From positions 62,001 to 126,000 of the forward strand of contig JAUSPT010000032.1 in the NCBI GenBank assembly GCA_030652805.1: DNA of 64,000 nt, in the 5' to 3' direction. A program made the position numbers and the translations under genes. Each line of letters starts with the position of its first letter. Within the stretch, counting starts at the first letter, position 1. The stretch comes from a bacterium (lineage in GTDB: Bacteria > JAHJDO01). Below are positions 41,708 to 50,916 of the stretch, one piece after another. A model generated the notes under the pieces. That model made no database searches. It saw only the letters and a list, made by a program, of their open reading frames with translations, and was not told the DNA's origin.

Positions 41708-42562
41708 TTACTTCTTACGAGCATCAAAATGCTTAATAATATCTACAAGTTTCTTCTTCAACTCCCTACGATCAACAATCATATCAATCATACCATGTTC
41801 AAGAAGGAACTCTGCTCTTTGAAAACCTTCTGGAAGCTTTTGATGAATTGTCTGTTCTATTACTCTAGGCCCAGCAAATGTTATTAAAGCACGCGGTTCA
41901 GCAATTATCACATCTGCCTGAAATGCAAAGCTTGCCGAAACTCCTCCTCCTGTAGGATCAGTTAATACCGAGATGAATGGAATTTTTTTATCACTTAAGC
42001 GAGATACAGCTACACTTGTCTTTGCCATCTGCATAAGAGAATATATCCCCTCATACATTCTTGCACCACCACCTGAGCCTGATACACTCACAAAAGGAAT
42101 TTTTTTATCTATTGCCATCTCTACTGCTCTTGTAACCTTTTCTCCAACAACAGATCCCATGCTTCCCATGATAAATCTGTAGTCAGTAAGTGCAATAGAT
42201 ACTTCAAATTTCCCAATTTTTGCTTCTCCGTATAAAGCCGCTTCCCTAAGGCCTGTCTTTTTTTGTTCCGCCTTTATCTTATCCTTGTAACTCTTATAAG
42301 CATTGAAGTTCAGAGGATCAGTAGATTGCATATTTTTGTCATATTCTGTAAATGTATTTTTGTCTGTTAACTGAGCAATTCTATCCTGAACTGGTATTCT
42401 ATGATGATAGCCGCATTTTGGACATACACTGAGATTTTTATTCAGATTCTTATTATAGATAATTTCCCCGCATCCGGGACATTTTGTCCATAAGCCATCA
42501 GGAATATCTCTCTTCTTTGTAGCAGGAAGTACAGTATATTTCCGCTTACCAAACCAGGCCAT
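41708..42562 (-). CDS. accD: Acetyl-CoA carboxylase carboxyltransferase beta subunit
   Basis: 284 residues. N-terminal zinc finger CPGC...CPKC (about 29-51), then the crotonase-like domain with GSMGSVVGEK, SGSGGARMYEG and PTGGGVSASFA. With AccA it transfers carboxyl to acetyl-CoA in fatty acid synthesis. GGAGGC precedes the ATG, and a TTGACA/TAGAAT promoter lies upstream, divergent from the xylB operon. Confidence 0.97.
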   Translation of the reverse strand: MAWFGKRKYTVLPATKKRDIPDGLWTKCPGCGEIIYNKNLNKNLSVCPKCGYHHRIPVQDRIAQLTDKNTFTEYDKNMQSTDPLNFNAYKSYKDKIKAEQKKTGLREAALYGEAKIGKFEVSIALTDYRFIMGSMGSVVGEKVTRAVEMAIDKKIPFVSVSGSGGGARMYEGIYSLMQMAKTSVAVSRLSDKKIPFISVLTDPTGGGVSASFAFQADVIIAEPRALITFAGPRVIEQTIHQKLPEGFQRAEFLLEHGMIDMIVDRRELKKKLVDIIKHFDARKK

Positions 42563-42587
42563 TCATGCCTCCATATTCGTTGATTTA

Positions 42588-42616
42588 ATTCTACATAAGA
42601 AGATATATGTTGTCAA
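42588..42616 (-). promoter_or_regulatory. Sigma70 promoter for accD-folC
   Basis: Minus strand TTGACA (42616-42611), 17 bp, TAGAAT (42593-42588); predicted start near 42581, short leader with GGAGGC. The -35 box overlaps that of the opposite promoter. Confidence 0.78.
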
Positions 42617-42638
42617 GTTAACGACCTGCAGCTATATA
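42610..42638 (+). promoter_or_regulatory. Sigma70 promoter for the xylB island
   Basis: TTGTCA (42610-42615), 17 bp, TATATA (42633-42638), predicted start near 42645. The -35 hexamers of this and the accD promoter share five bases, so the two polymerases should exclude each other. Confidence 0.7.
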
Positions 42639-42706
42639 GTCTTGCTATGATCCCTAATTATTTGATAAAATCACTCAATTCGAAAAACAAGTAAGAGGAA
42701 ATAACA

Positions 42707-44218
42707 ATGGAATATGTTATTGGAATTGATATAGGCACAACAGGTGTAAAGACTCTTTTATGTAACAGCAAGGGAAAAATAATTTCAAGTGCACTTGTTG
42801 AATATCCCCTATCCCATCCAAAGCCAGGCTGGGCAGAACAAGATCCATCTGACTGGTGGATGGCTACGATAGAATCTATCAGATCCGTCCTGAATAAGAC
42901 AAACATTAATAAAAAAGATATCAAAGCAGTAGGATTAACAGGGCAGATGCACGGCGCTGTTTTTCTGGATAGCAATAATGATGTACTTCGGCCAGCTATA
43001 CTCTGGTGTGATCAGAGAACAAGTTCTGAATGTGATGACATAAATAGAATTATTGGAAAAGAAAATCTAATTGCACTTACCTCTAATCCAGCTCTTACAG
43101 GTTTCACTGCTCCAAAAATCCTCTGGGTCAGAAAAAATGAACTTCATATCTATGAGAAAACCAAAAAGATTCTGCTTCCAAAAGATTATATAAGATTTAG
43201 ATTAACCGGAGAATTTGCAAGTGATGTCTCAGATGCATCAGGAACTTTATTGTTTGATGTGAAGAATAGGAAGTGGTCAGATGAAGTCTTAGAAAAGCTA
43301 AACATTGACAGAAATCTGTTACCTGAAGTTTATGAGTCTACAGAAATCACAGGGACACTAACTAAAGACGCTTCCGAGCTTATTGGTTTGTCAACAGAAA
43401 CAGTAGTAATTGCTGGCGCTGGGGATCAGGCCGCAGGCGCAGTTGGAAACGGAATTGTAGAACCAGGCATTATATCCTCAACAATAGGCACCTCTGGTGT
43501 TGTTTTTGCATATACAGATCAAGTGAAAACTGACCCCTCAGGTAGAGTTCATACATTTTGCCATGCAGTTCCTGGCAAATGGCATGTTATGGGAGTAATG
43601 CTTGCTGCAGGAGGATCTTTTAAATGGCTTAAGGAGATGCTTGGATCTGGTTCATATCAGCTAATGACTGAACAAGCATCAAAAGCTCCAACTGGAAGTG
43701 AAGGATTAATTTTTCTCCCTTATCTTATGGGAGAGAGAACACCACATGCTGACCCGGACGCAAAGGCAGTATTCTTTGGAATTTCTCCACGGCATACAAG
43801 AGCTCATATTATCCGCTCAGTAATGGAAGGAGTAAGTTTCGCGCTGAGAGATTCATTAGAAATTATTAAGGGATTAAACATTCCCGTATCCGAAATCAGG
43901 GCTTCCGGAGGTGGCGCAAAAAGTAAACTCTGGAAACAGATCCAGGCAGATGTTAATAAAGAACCAATTTATACAATAAATGTTGATGAAGGCCCAGCGT
44001 TTGGAGCTGCATTACTTGCTATGGTTGGCGCAGAAATTTATTCTTCTGTACCTGAAGCCTGCAGGCATACTATAAAAACAATAGATAAAATTGAACCTGT
44101 TACAAAGAATGCAAAAATTTATGATGAATACTATAAACTGTACAAAAGATTATATTCCTCTTTGAAAGATAATTTTAAACAATGCTCAGAATTAATCAGA
44201 CAAGGCACAAAAAATTAA
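42707..44218 (+). CDS. xylB: Xylulokinase (FGGY family)
   Basis: 503 residues. N-terminal ATP-binding GIDIGTTGVKTLL (6-18), the xylulokinase-specific GQMHG and LWCDQRT, FTAPKILWV, then AGAGDQAAGAVGNG, STIGTSGVVF and ASGGGAKSKLWKQIQAD. It phosphorylates D-xylulose or a related ketose. AGAGGAAAT precedes the ATG. First gene of the plus-strand run, followed by its AraC-type regulator. Confidence 0.9.
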   Translation: MEYVIGIDIGTTGVKTLLCNSKGKIISSALVEYPLSHPKPGWAEQDPSDWWMATIESIRSVLNKTNINKKDIKAVGLTGQMHGAVFLDSNNDVLRPAILWCDQRTSSECDDINRIIGKENLIALTSNPALTGFTAPKILWVRKNELHIYEKTKKILLPKDYIRFRLTGEFASDVSDASGTLLFDVKNRKWSDEVLEKLNIDRNLLPEVYESTEITGTLTKDASELIGLSTETVVIAGAGDQAAGAVGNGIVEPGIISSTIGTSGVVFAYTDQVKTDPSGRVHTFCHAVPGKWHVMGVMLAAGGSFKWLKEMLGSGSYQLMTEQASKAPTGSEGLIFLPYLMGERTPHADPDAKAVFFGISPRHTRAHIIRSVMEGVSFALRDSLEIIKGLNIPVSEIRASGGGAKSKLWKQIQADVNKEPIYTINVDEGPAFGAALLAMVGAEIYSSVPEACRHTIKTIDKIEPVTKNAKIYDEYYKLYKRLYSSLKDNFKQCSELIRQGTKN

Positions 44219-44223
44219 TAACC

Positions 44224-45216
44224 ATGGATCCTAAGTCAATAGATGACATTCTAAGTAAAAAACTCCTATTAGAACTCCGAAGGTTGTTTTACAAAGCAAC
44301 TGGCATGACGATATCCTTTATAATCGGCAGACGAGGGGGAGATATGGATTTTTTTCCTAAGTCGGAAAGAAGCAATTTTTGTAAGATTATTCACTCAACT
44401 CCTCAAGGTAAAGCGAGATGTTTTCTTTCAGATTCAGAAGCTATCCAGATTGCTTTTAAAAACAAAAAACCTCATATTTACGAATGTCACGGTGGACTGG
44501 TTAATGTTGCTGTTCCAATAATAATGCAGAATAAATTATTAGGTTCTATATTATCTGGACAGATAGTTGCCAAAAAACCAACAAACATGAGTTTTTTATC
44601 CGTAAAGGAAAAAACAAAAGAACTAAGAATTAATTATGATAAGCTAAAAGAGGCATATAAAAAAGTTAAAATTGTTCCTCGTGAGAAGGTAGATATAGTT
44701 GTAAAATTACTGTTCCTCATTGCCAACTTCATTGTTGAAAAGGAATCTGTAATAGTGCTCCAAAAGGAACTCATCCATCAGCAGAAGAAGATAGTAGAAG
44801 CAAACAAAGAAAGAGAGCAGTGGAAAAAAGAATTGCGAAAAGCCATGCCTTTTATTGAAATGGAAACTGTCTCTACCAGGGAACATTCACGACATGAAAA
44901 GATTATCATGGAAGCTAAAAGATTTATTGAAACCAATTTTACAAAAACTCTGAACCTTAAAGATGTTGCTGAAGCAGTTTATCTGAGTCCTAACTACTTC
45001 AGCAATCTATTCAAACACTATACAAACTATACCTTCCACGAATATCTGATGAAGATCCGTATTGAAAATGCGAAAGAGCTTCTTAGTAGATTAAACCTTA
45101 ATGTGTCACAGGTATCAAATCTTGTGGGATATGATGATCCGAACCACTTCAGCAAAGTGTTTACAAAAATAACAGGATATTCTCCCCAAAAATACCGCCA
45201 GAACTTCTTGGGATAA
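44224..45216 (+). CDS. PocR-domain AraC-family regulator
   Basis: About 330 residues. N-terminal PocR ligand-sensing domain with its cysteines (FCKIIHST, ARCFLSD, YECHGGLVNVAVPI), a coiled linker (QKELIHQQKKIVEANKERE) and a C-terminal pair of AraC helix-turn-helices (NLKDVAEAVYLSPNYFSNLFK, NVSQVSNLVGYDDPNHFSKVF, in parts). It probably senses a small metabolite and regulates xylB and the island. The start is uncertain: ATG 44224 or 44182, the latter overlapping xylB by 37 bp. Confidence 0.85.
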   Translation: MDPKSIDDILSKKLLLELRRLFYKATGMTISFIIGRRGGDMDFFPKSERSNFCKIIHSTPQGKARCFLSDSEAIQIAFKNKKPHIYECHGGLVNVAVPIIMQNKLLGSILSGQIVAKKPTNMSFLSVKEKTKELRINYDKLKEAYKKVKIVPREKVDIVVKLLFLIANFIVEKESVIVLQKELIHQQKKIVEANKEREQWKKELRKAMPFIEMETVSTREHSRHEKIIMEAKRFIETNFTKTLNLKDVAEAVYLSPNYFSNLFKHYTNYTFHEYLMKIRIENAKELLSRLNLNVSQVSNLVGYDDPNHFSKVFTKITGYSPQKYRQNFLG

Positions 45217-45299
45217 AAATCGTAAGAATCTCCAGAAAAAAGTAATTTAATCTAGAGACAAACTTATGATTATATTTTAATATCTTATATGAGAGGAAC

Positions 45300-46601
45300 T
45301 TGAAATTACCAATAATGCGAAATTCTATACAGAATAAATTAATAGAACTTGTTGAAAAAAAGAGAGATGACATAATTCGTTTTGTCCAAAATTTAGTTAG
45401 AATTCCCAGCGTAAACAGTCCCCCTGATGGTGAGGAGAAAGAATGTCAGGAATTTATTGCCAGTAAATTGAAAAAATTAGATATGGATGTAGATATGTTT
45501 ACTCCTGATGAGGTTCCCGGCATAAAAGACAGTCCTTTCTATGTTCCAAATCGTAAGTATGTCAACAGACCGAATGTCATTGGAAGGATAAAAGGTCTCG
45601 GAGGCGGGAAGAGTCTGCTTTTAACCAGTCATGTAGATGTTGTTCCGCCAGGAAAAATAAAGTGGGAACACGACCCATGGGGCGGGGATATAAGCGAATC
45701 TAAAATATACGGCAGAGGCGCAGCTGATGCCAAAGGCGGACTTGCTGCACAAATCACAGCTGTTGAATGCATAAAAGAACTCGGGATTAATCTTAAAGGA
45801 GACTTGCTTTTTGCCAGTGTGGTTGATGAAGAATTTGGAGGCATGAATGGCTCATTAGCTGTGTCTCTGAATCTTGGGCGAATAGACGGTGTAATACTCT
45901 CGGAGCCGACATCTCTTTGTGTCATGCCCGGCTGTGCAGGGGGCTTGCAATATGAAATAGTAGTCAAAGGACAGTTTGCTTTTGAAGGTCAAAAATACAT
46001 GGGTGTAAGCGCAATTGATAAAATGTATAAGGTTATTAAAGGGCTGCAAAAACTTGAAAATGAACGCAATCGAAAAGTAAAAGCAAGCCCCCTGTTTTCG
46101 GAATATCCTATTAGAACTCCAATCACTGTAATATCCATAAAAGGCGGTGATTTCGAAGTGGGTGGAGTGCCTGATTCTTGCAAGATTATGGTTTGGCATG
46201 GAGCGATTCCTGGAGAGGATAAGATAGCGGTCATGGATCAGCTTCAGAATATTCTAAGAAAGGTTTGCGAAAAAGATATTTGGCTTAAAGAGAATCGTCC
46301 TGATTTCAAGGTAATCGGCACCTGGTTAGATCCGTGTGAAATACCTTATGACCACTTGTTAGTAAAGACCATAAGTTCTAATGTCAAGAGAGTAACAAAG
46401 AAAGACACAGTTATTAAAGGGATGGAAGGAAGTTGTGATTTATCTCGTTTTGTAATCAGCGGTGGTATTGCTGCGGTTGTATTGGGACCTGGTAATATTA
46501 AACAGGCTCATGCTGTTGATGAGTCCATAGAAATTGAAGAGATAATGAAGGCAACTAAGATAATTGCTCTTTCAGCAATAGAATGGTGTAATTCACAATG
46601 A
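45300..46601 (+). CDS. M20-family metallohydrolase (ArgE/DapE-like deacylase)
   Basis: 433 residues. Metal ligands: His in SHVDVVPPG, Asp in GRGAADAKGG, the catalytic Glu in DEEFGG, Glu in SEPTSL and a C-terminal AHAVDE. It hydrolyses an N-acyl amino acid or peptide; the substrate cannot be told. Possible starts are TTG 45300 (AGAGG only 3 nt before) and ATG 45315. Its stop overlaps a broken dehydrogenase start. Confidence 0.85.
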   Translation: MKLPIMRNSIQNKLIELVEKKRDDIIRFVQNLVRIPSVNSPPDGEEKECQEFIASKLKKLDMDVDMFTPDEVPGIKDSPFYVPNRKYVNRPNVIGRIKGLGGGKSLLLTSHVDVVPPGKIKWEHDPWGGDISESKIYGRGAADAKGGLAAQITAVECIKELGINLKGDLLFASVVDEEFGGMNGSLAVSLNLGRIDGVILSEPTSLCVMPGCAGGLQYEIVVKGQFAFEGQKYMGVSAIDKMYKVIKGLQKLENERNRKVKASPLFSEYPIRTPITVISIKGGDFEVGGVPDSCKIMVWHGAIPGEDKIAVMDQLQNILRKVCEKDIWLKENRPDFKVIGTWLDPCEIPYDHLLVKTISSNVKRVTKKDTVIKGMEGSCDLSRFVISGGIAAVVLGPGNIKQAHAVDESIEIEEIMKATKIIALSAIEWCNSQ

Positions 46602-46663
46602 AAGCTATAATCAAGTCCAAAGCAGGCCCTGGAGCAGAGTTAAATGAAGAAAAAAGAGATTGA
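46598..46663 (+). pseudogene. Remnant start of a threonine dehydrogenase-like gene
   Basis: The 21-codon frame MKAIIKSKAGPGAELNEEKRD begins at an ATG overlapping the M20 stop as ATGA. Its first 15 residues look like the N-terminus of zinc L-threonine 3-dehydrogenases (MKA-I-K...PG-EL). The rest is gone: the next gene starts inside it at 46644, using GGAG from its GPGAEL codons as ribosome site. It may equally be a short coupling ORF. Confidence 0.45.
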
Positions 46664-47726
46664 TACGCCGGCTTTATTATTAAATTTAGACTTATTTGAA
46701 GCAAATATTTTTCAAATGGCTCGCTACTTTGAAGGCATAAGAGCAAATCTACGTCCTCATGTAAAAACACATAAAACTCCTATGATTGCAAAAAAACAGA
46801 TTGAAGCAGGGGCAAAGGGAATTACCTGTGCCAAGCTCGGAGAAGCAGAAGTTATGGCAAATCACCAGATCGAGAACATTCTTATTGCTAATCAAATTGT
46901 TGGAAAGCAAAAGATTAAAAGGTTGATTAAACTTACCAAACGTGCGGATTTGATTGTAGCGGTAACCGATCATGAAAATGTCCGGAACCTCTCCCTAGCC
47001 GCTGAGAAAGAAGACATTAAACTCGATGTGATAATTGAAGTAGAGGTGGGAATGAACCGATGCGGAACTGCGCCGGGACTGGAAACTCTTGAATTAGCAA
47101 GGGGAATTGTGAAGATAAAAAATTTGAATTTCAGAGGGATAATGGGGTATGAAGGTCATGTCATGGTTCCTATGGATATTGAAGAAAGAAGACAAAAAAC
47201 TTTGCAGGCGGATAAACTATTGGTTGATACTGCCAAACTGATAGAGAATACGGGAATAAAAGTTGAGATAGTCAGCGCAGGTGGAACAGGCACTTTTGAT
47301 ATAACTGGAAACTATCCGGGAATTACCGAAGTTCAGGCAGGTTCTTACTGCTTGATGGATTCTTCTTATCGAGAATATAAAAACCTTATGTCAAAATTTC
47401 AGTGTGCAGTTACAGTATATGCTTCAGTTATTGGAAGACCTACTGCGGAAAGAGTAGTGGTGGATACAGGACTTAAGAGTATAAGTATTGATCAGGGTAT
47501 TCCTTATCCTAAAGAAAAGAATTTTTTCAAGGTTGTAGAACTTCATGAGGAACATATGTGTCTGGAATTGAAACGTCCTGATTTAAAAATAGATATAGGA
47601 GATAAAATAGAGTTTATTCCTTCTCATATTTGCACTACGGTTAATCTCCATGATAAATTTTATTGTATAAGGGGAAATGAGTTAAAGGAAGTGTGGGATA
47701 TTGAAGCAAGAGGAAAGTCTCAATAA
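46644..47726 (+). CDS. D-threonine aldolase-like PLP enzyme (alanine racemase fold III)
   Basis: 360 residues. The N-terminal barrel begins IDTPALLLNLDLFEANI and has the PLP lysine in RPHVKTHKTP (about 39-48), AKLGEAEVM, EVEVGMNRCGT and, near the C-terminus, PSHICTTVNLHDKFYC with the His/Cys metal ligands of the DSD1/D-TA family. It acts on a D-hydroxy amino acid (D-threonine or D-serine); the choice is open. Confidence 0.85.
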   Translation: MKKKEIDTPALLLNLDLFEANIFQMARYFEGIRANLRPHVKTHKTPMIAKKQIEAGAKGITCAKLGEAEVMANHQIENILIANQIVGKQKIKRLIKLTKRADLIVAVTDHENVRNLSLAAEKEDIKLDVIIEVEVGMNRCGTAPGLETLELARGIVKIKNLNFRGIMGYEGHVMVPMDIEERRQKTLQADKLLVDTAKLIENTGIKVEIVSAGGTGTFDITGNYPGITEVQAGSYCLMDSSYREYKNLMSKFQCAVTVYASVIGRPTAERVVVDTGLKSISIDQGIPYPKEKNFFKVVELHEEHMCLELKRPDLKIDIGDKIEFIPSHICTTVNLHDKFYCIRGNELKEVWDIEARGKSQ

Positions 47727-47752
47727 TTTTTAAAGAAAGGGGGGTCTTAAAA

Positions 47753-48529
47753 ATGAGGCTCAAAGAGAAAGTAGCTTTAGTAACAGGTGGCTCAAGAGGT
47801 ATTGGTAGAGCTGTAGCTTTGGAACTGGCAAAAGAAGGGGCTGATATAGGGGTAAATTATGCAAAAAATAAGGCTGCTGCAGATGAAATTGTCAGCAAGA
47901 TTCATTTACTCGGAAGAAATGCTATTCCTATTCAGGCAGATGTAGGTAAAATAACAGATATTGAGAGGATGGTAGAGCAAATTTGGGAGGAATTCGGAAG
48001 AATTGATATCCTGGTGAACAATGCCGGTATAGCCTATATTGAACCCTTCTTCAAAGTTAGTGAAGAAACATGGGACAGAACTCTGGATGTGAACCTAAAA
48101 GGCACCTTCTTCACCAGTCAAATAGTGGCTAATAAGATGATTAAAAAACAAATTGAAGGCAGGATTATTAATGTATCTGCCACTAATGGTCAGGTGGCAG
48201 AAGTGGATACTGTCCACTACAATGCTTCCAAAGGGGGAATGGATATGGTAACTTGCTCCTTAGCTATTGAACTGGCTCCTTTTGGGATAAGGGTCAATGG
48301 AATAGCTCCTGGCATCATTAAAACAGAGATAGATGTGGATTTCTTTGCCGACTCCAAATTCAAGGAACATTATCAACAGCATATTCCTATGCGAAGATTT
48401 GGAGAAGTCGAAGAAGTGGGGAAGACAGCTGTATTCTTAGCCTCGGATGATTCTTCATATATCACGGGACACACAATAGTAATAGATGGCGGTCTACTCT
48501 GTGAACAGGTTCCTAAATTACAAAACTGA
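47753..48529 (+). CDS. SDR-family oxidoreductase (FabG-like)
   Basis: 258 residues: NAD(P)-binding TGGSRGIGRA (12-21), NNAGIA, and YNASKGG with Tyr and Lys of the catalytic set, then PG-I-T. The residue that is normally the catalytic Ser is Ala here (NVSATNG, where FabG has NIAS), with Ser one place earlier. AAGGGGGG precedes the ATG. Substrate unknown; probably a sugar alcohol or hydroxy acid given its neighbours. Confidence 0.88.
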   Translation: MRLKEKVALVTGGSRGIGRAVALELAKEGADIGVNYAKNKAAADEIVSKIHLLGRNAIPIQADVGKITDIERMVEQIWEEFGRIDILVNNAGIAYIEPFFKVSEETWDRTLDVNLKGTFFTSQIVANKMIKKQIEGRIINVSATNGQVAEVDTVHYNASKGGMDMVTCSLAIELAPFGIRVNGIAPGIIKTEIDVDFFADSKFKEHYQQHIPMRRFGEVEEVGKTAVFLASDDSSYITGHTIVIDGGLLCEQVPKLQN

Positions 48530-48543
48530 GAGGAATTTAACAT

Positions 48544-49866
48544 ATGAATATTTTACTCATTATGCCTGAGGCTCTTAGACCTATGAATCTGCACTGCTGC
48601 GGTTATGCAAAGCAAACAAGTCCTTTTATCGATAAATTAGCGCGTGAAGGAGTCTTGTTTAGGAACGCAATAGCTCAGACTGCTCACACCTATCCTGGCG
48701 TAGCTTCTATTTACACAGGCCTTTATCCTCATACTCACGAACTTGAAGCAGAAGAAAGCTATAACAGGATAAAAGAGATATCATGGAGTTATCTTAAATC
48801 TAGACGGGAATTTAAAAATTGGGAGACTCCATTAGATATCCTTAAAAGAAAGGATTATCGGATAATTGGGAAATATGGGGGAAGTATATCTCAGCCTCTT
48901 GGGTGTACTACTGATATACATGATGAAGGAGGCATATTAAAAGCTATAGAAAAGTATAAGGACAATGAATTTCTCATAATGGATATGTCTTATCGTACCC
49001 ATATTGCATATCAGGCAGAACCGCCATATGATACGATGTTTCTTCCGGAAGGATATAAGGTTACAGATAATTTCAAAAAATACGAGCAGATGGTTAAAGA
49101 AACCGGGCATGGATACATATTAAATCCAAAACTTGTTAGCAAGAAATATCAGAAAGCAAAGACAGCTACAGCGTGGAAAGTTTTTACTCTTTCCAAAGAG
49201 GACAGGCCTTCAATTATAGCGCGATATGACGGAGCTTTGAGAATGCTGGATATGGAAATAGAAACCTATATTAAAAAGCTTGAAGAGCTCGGTATTTTAG
49301 ACGACACCCTGATTATAATAACCTCAGATCACGGAGAAGAAATACTGGAGCATGGATCCTTAGGGCATGCATCCTGCTCCATGGCAGGAACTCTGTATGA
49401 AGAAAATGTAAGAATTCCTCTGATTATGAGATATCCTAAAGCATTACCACAAGGGAAAATAATAGACACACAGATTGGTCAGGTAGATATAATGCCCACA
49501 ATATTTGATATGCTCGGCCTCTCTATGCCTGAGGGGACAGAGGGGCATTCTCTTATGCCGCTTATCAAAGGAGAAAAAGTAGATTTTAATGAAGAAACTT
49601 ATCTGGAAACGCTCAAATGTGGCTGGCAGACTTTGCCTGATGATGGAAGAATGTTGTGGGCAGTAAGAACGCCTGAATGGAAACTGATTTTTAACTATGA
49701 TTATAAGAACGAAGAAGACAAGGGTTCTTACGAATTATATAATCTAAAAAATGACCCGGGAGAAAAACACAATCTTATTGATAAAGAACCAGAAATAGCA
49801 AAAACATTTGAAAATAAATTAAATAAGAAGATAAAAGACAGACTGGCATCACTTAACAGACGATAA
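48544..49866 (+). CDS. Sulfatase-like alkaline-phosphatase superfamily protein without formylglycine site
   Basis: 440 residues with the sulfatase fold: ASIYTGLYPHTHE (about 58-70), ITSDHGEEILEHGSLGH (about 260-276) with metal-binding Asp-His, RIPLIMRYP, and the C-terminal RTPEWKLIFNYD and DPGEKHNL. The nucleophile region reads HTYPGVAS where sulfatases have CxPSR, so there is no Cys or Ser for formylglycine, but a Thr. The N-terminal DD metal pair is PEA. It may be a phosphodiesterase-type member or inactive. Confidence 0.8.
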   Translation: MNILLIMPEALRPMNLHCCGYAKQTSPFIDKLAREGVLFRNAIAQTAHTYPGVASIYTGLYPHTHELEAEESYNRIKEISWSYLKSRREFKNWETPLDILKRKDYRIIGKYGGSISQPLGCTTDIHDEGGILKAIEKYKDNEFLIMDMSYRTHIAYQAEPPYDTMFLPEGYKVTDNFKKYEQMVKETGHGYILNPKLVSKKYQKAKTATAWKVFTLSKEDRPSIIARYDGALRMLDMEIETYIKKLEELGILDDTLIIITSDHGEEILEHGSLGHASCSMAGTLYEENVRIPLIMRYPKALPQGKIIDTQIGQVDIMPTIFDMLGLSMPEGTEGHSLMPLIKGEKVDFNEETYLETLKCGWQTLPDDGRMLWAVRTPEWKLIFNYDYKNEEDKGSYELYNLKNDPGEKHNLIDKEPEIAKTFENKLNKKIKDRLASLNRR

Positions 49867-49881
49867 CAAGGGAGGTATGAT

Positions 49882-50916
49882 ATGGCTTATGAAGGGGTAA
49901 TGGATGATATCCAAACATGTGTAAATCTGGGCGTTCCAAAGAGAGTTCCTGTATTTGCCAATAGTGAAGAATTTGATGTTAAATGGTATGGGAAATATAT
50001 CTATGAAGATGTATGTCAGGATGCAGGCAAGTTAGCAGAGGTATGGATTGCGGCTGTAGAAGAGTTTGATTATGACTGGGCATGGCTGCAAATTGATGAT
50101 TGTATTGAATTCGAAGTATTAGGAATTGGATGTCACGGAGAAGGAAATATTCTTCGCGCAACAAAAGATTATCTGCCTGCAACACAGGATACATTAAAAA
50201 ACCTCAAAATACCTGATCCAGACAAAGATGGCAGAATGCCGATGAAACTTGAAGCAATAAGGAAAATAAGAAAGCATTTTGGAGAAAGAGTATGTTTATG
50301 TGCCAGTAATGCAGCGCCTTTTTCTTCCGTGGCGCTTCTATACGGGCTTACTGAAACAATGATGCTCATTCACACAGATTCCAAGCTGCTTAAAGATACC
50401 TGCGATTTTTTTGTTGAACTTCAAAAAATGTGGGGAGTAGCTCAAATTAAAGCAGGTGCACATGCTATCTGGCTAGGCGACTGTAATTCAATGAGTAATC
50501 TCATATCTGCGCAGCAGTATAAGGAATTTGCATTTGAACCATGCAAAAAAGTTACAACAGCATATAGAGAAGCAGGAGGTCTAACATTTCTACATAATAG
50601 TGAGGAATCTGTTCCTCATATAGAATTAGAAACTCAGCTTGGAGTAAGCGCAATAAGCGTAGGACCTGGCATAGACATTGAAAAAGCAAAGGAAACAGTA
50701 AAAGGGAAAACATGTCTTCTGGGTAATCTGGACCCAATAAATATTTTGATGAATGGAACTCCTCAGCAGATAGCTAAAGAAACAGAGAGAATCATGACTA
50801 TTGGTAAAAAGGATGGTGGATATATATTCAATACCGGTGAGATGAATCCAAGTGATGTTCCTGTCGAGAATATGAAAACAATGATCCAAACAGCAAAAAA
50901 ATTTGGAAAGGATTAA
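49882..50916 (+). CDS. Uroporphyrinogen decarboxylase-fold protein (MtaA/CmuA-like)
   Basis: 344 residues with the UroD barrel: RVPVFANSEEF near the N-terminus, AGAHAIWLGDCNSMSNLISAQQYKEFAFEP (in parts), FLHNSEES, LLGNLDPINIL and a terminal GGYIFNTGEMNPSDVP. Genuine HemE is unlikely here; UroD-fold methyltransferases that move methyl groups from corrinoid proteins fit better, although no corrinoid protein is encoded nearby. GGGAGG precedes the ATG. The next gene overlaps as TAATG. Confidence 0.8.
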   Translation: MAYEGVMDDIQTCVNLGVPKRVPVFANSEEFDVKWYGKYIYEDVCQDAGKLAEVWIAAVEEFDYDWAWLQIDDCIEFEVLGIGCHGEGNILRATKDYLPATQDTLKNLKIPDPDKDGRMPMKLEAIRKIRKHFGERVCLCASNAAPFSSVALLYGLTETMMLIHTDSKLLKDTCDFFVELQKMWGVAQIKAGAHAIWLGDCNSMSNLISAQQYKEFAFEPCKKVTTAYREAGGLTFLHNSEESVPHIELETQLGVSAISVGPGIDIEKAKETVKGKTCLLGNLDPINILMNGTPQQIAKETERIMTIGKKDGGYIFNTGEMNPSDVPVENMKTMIQTAKKFGKD

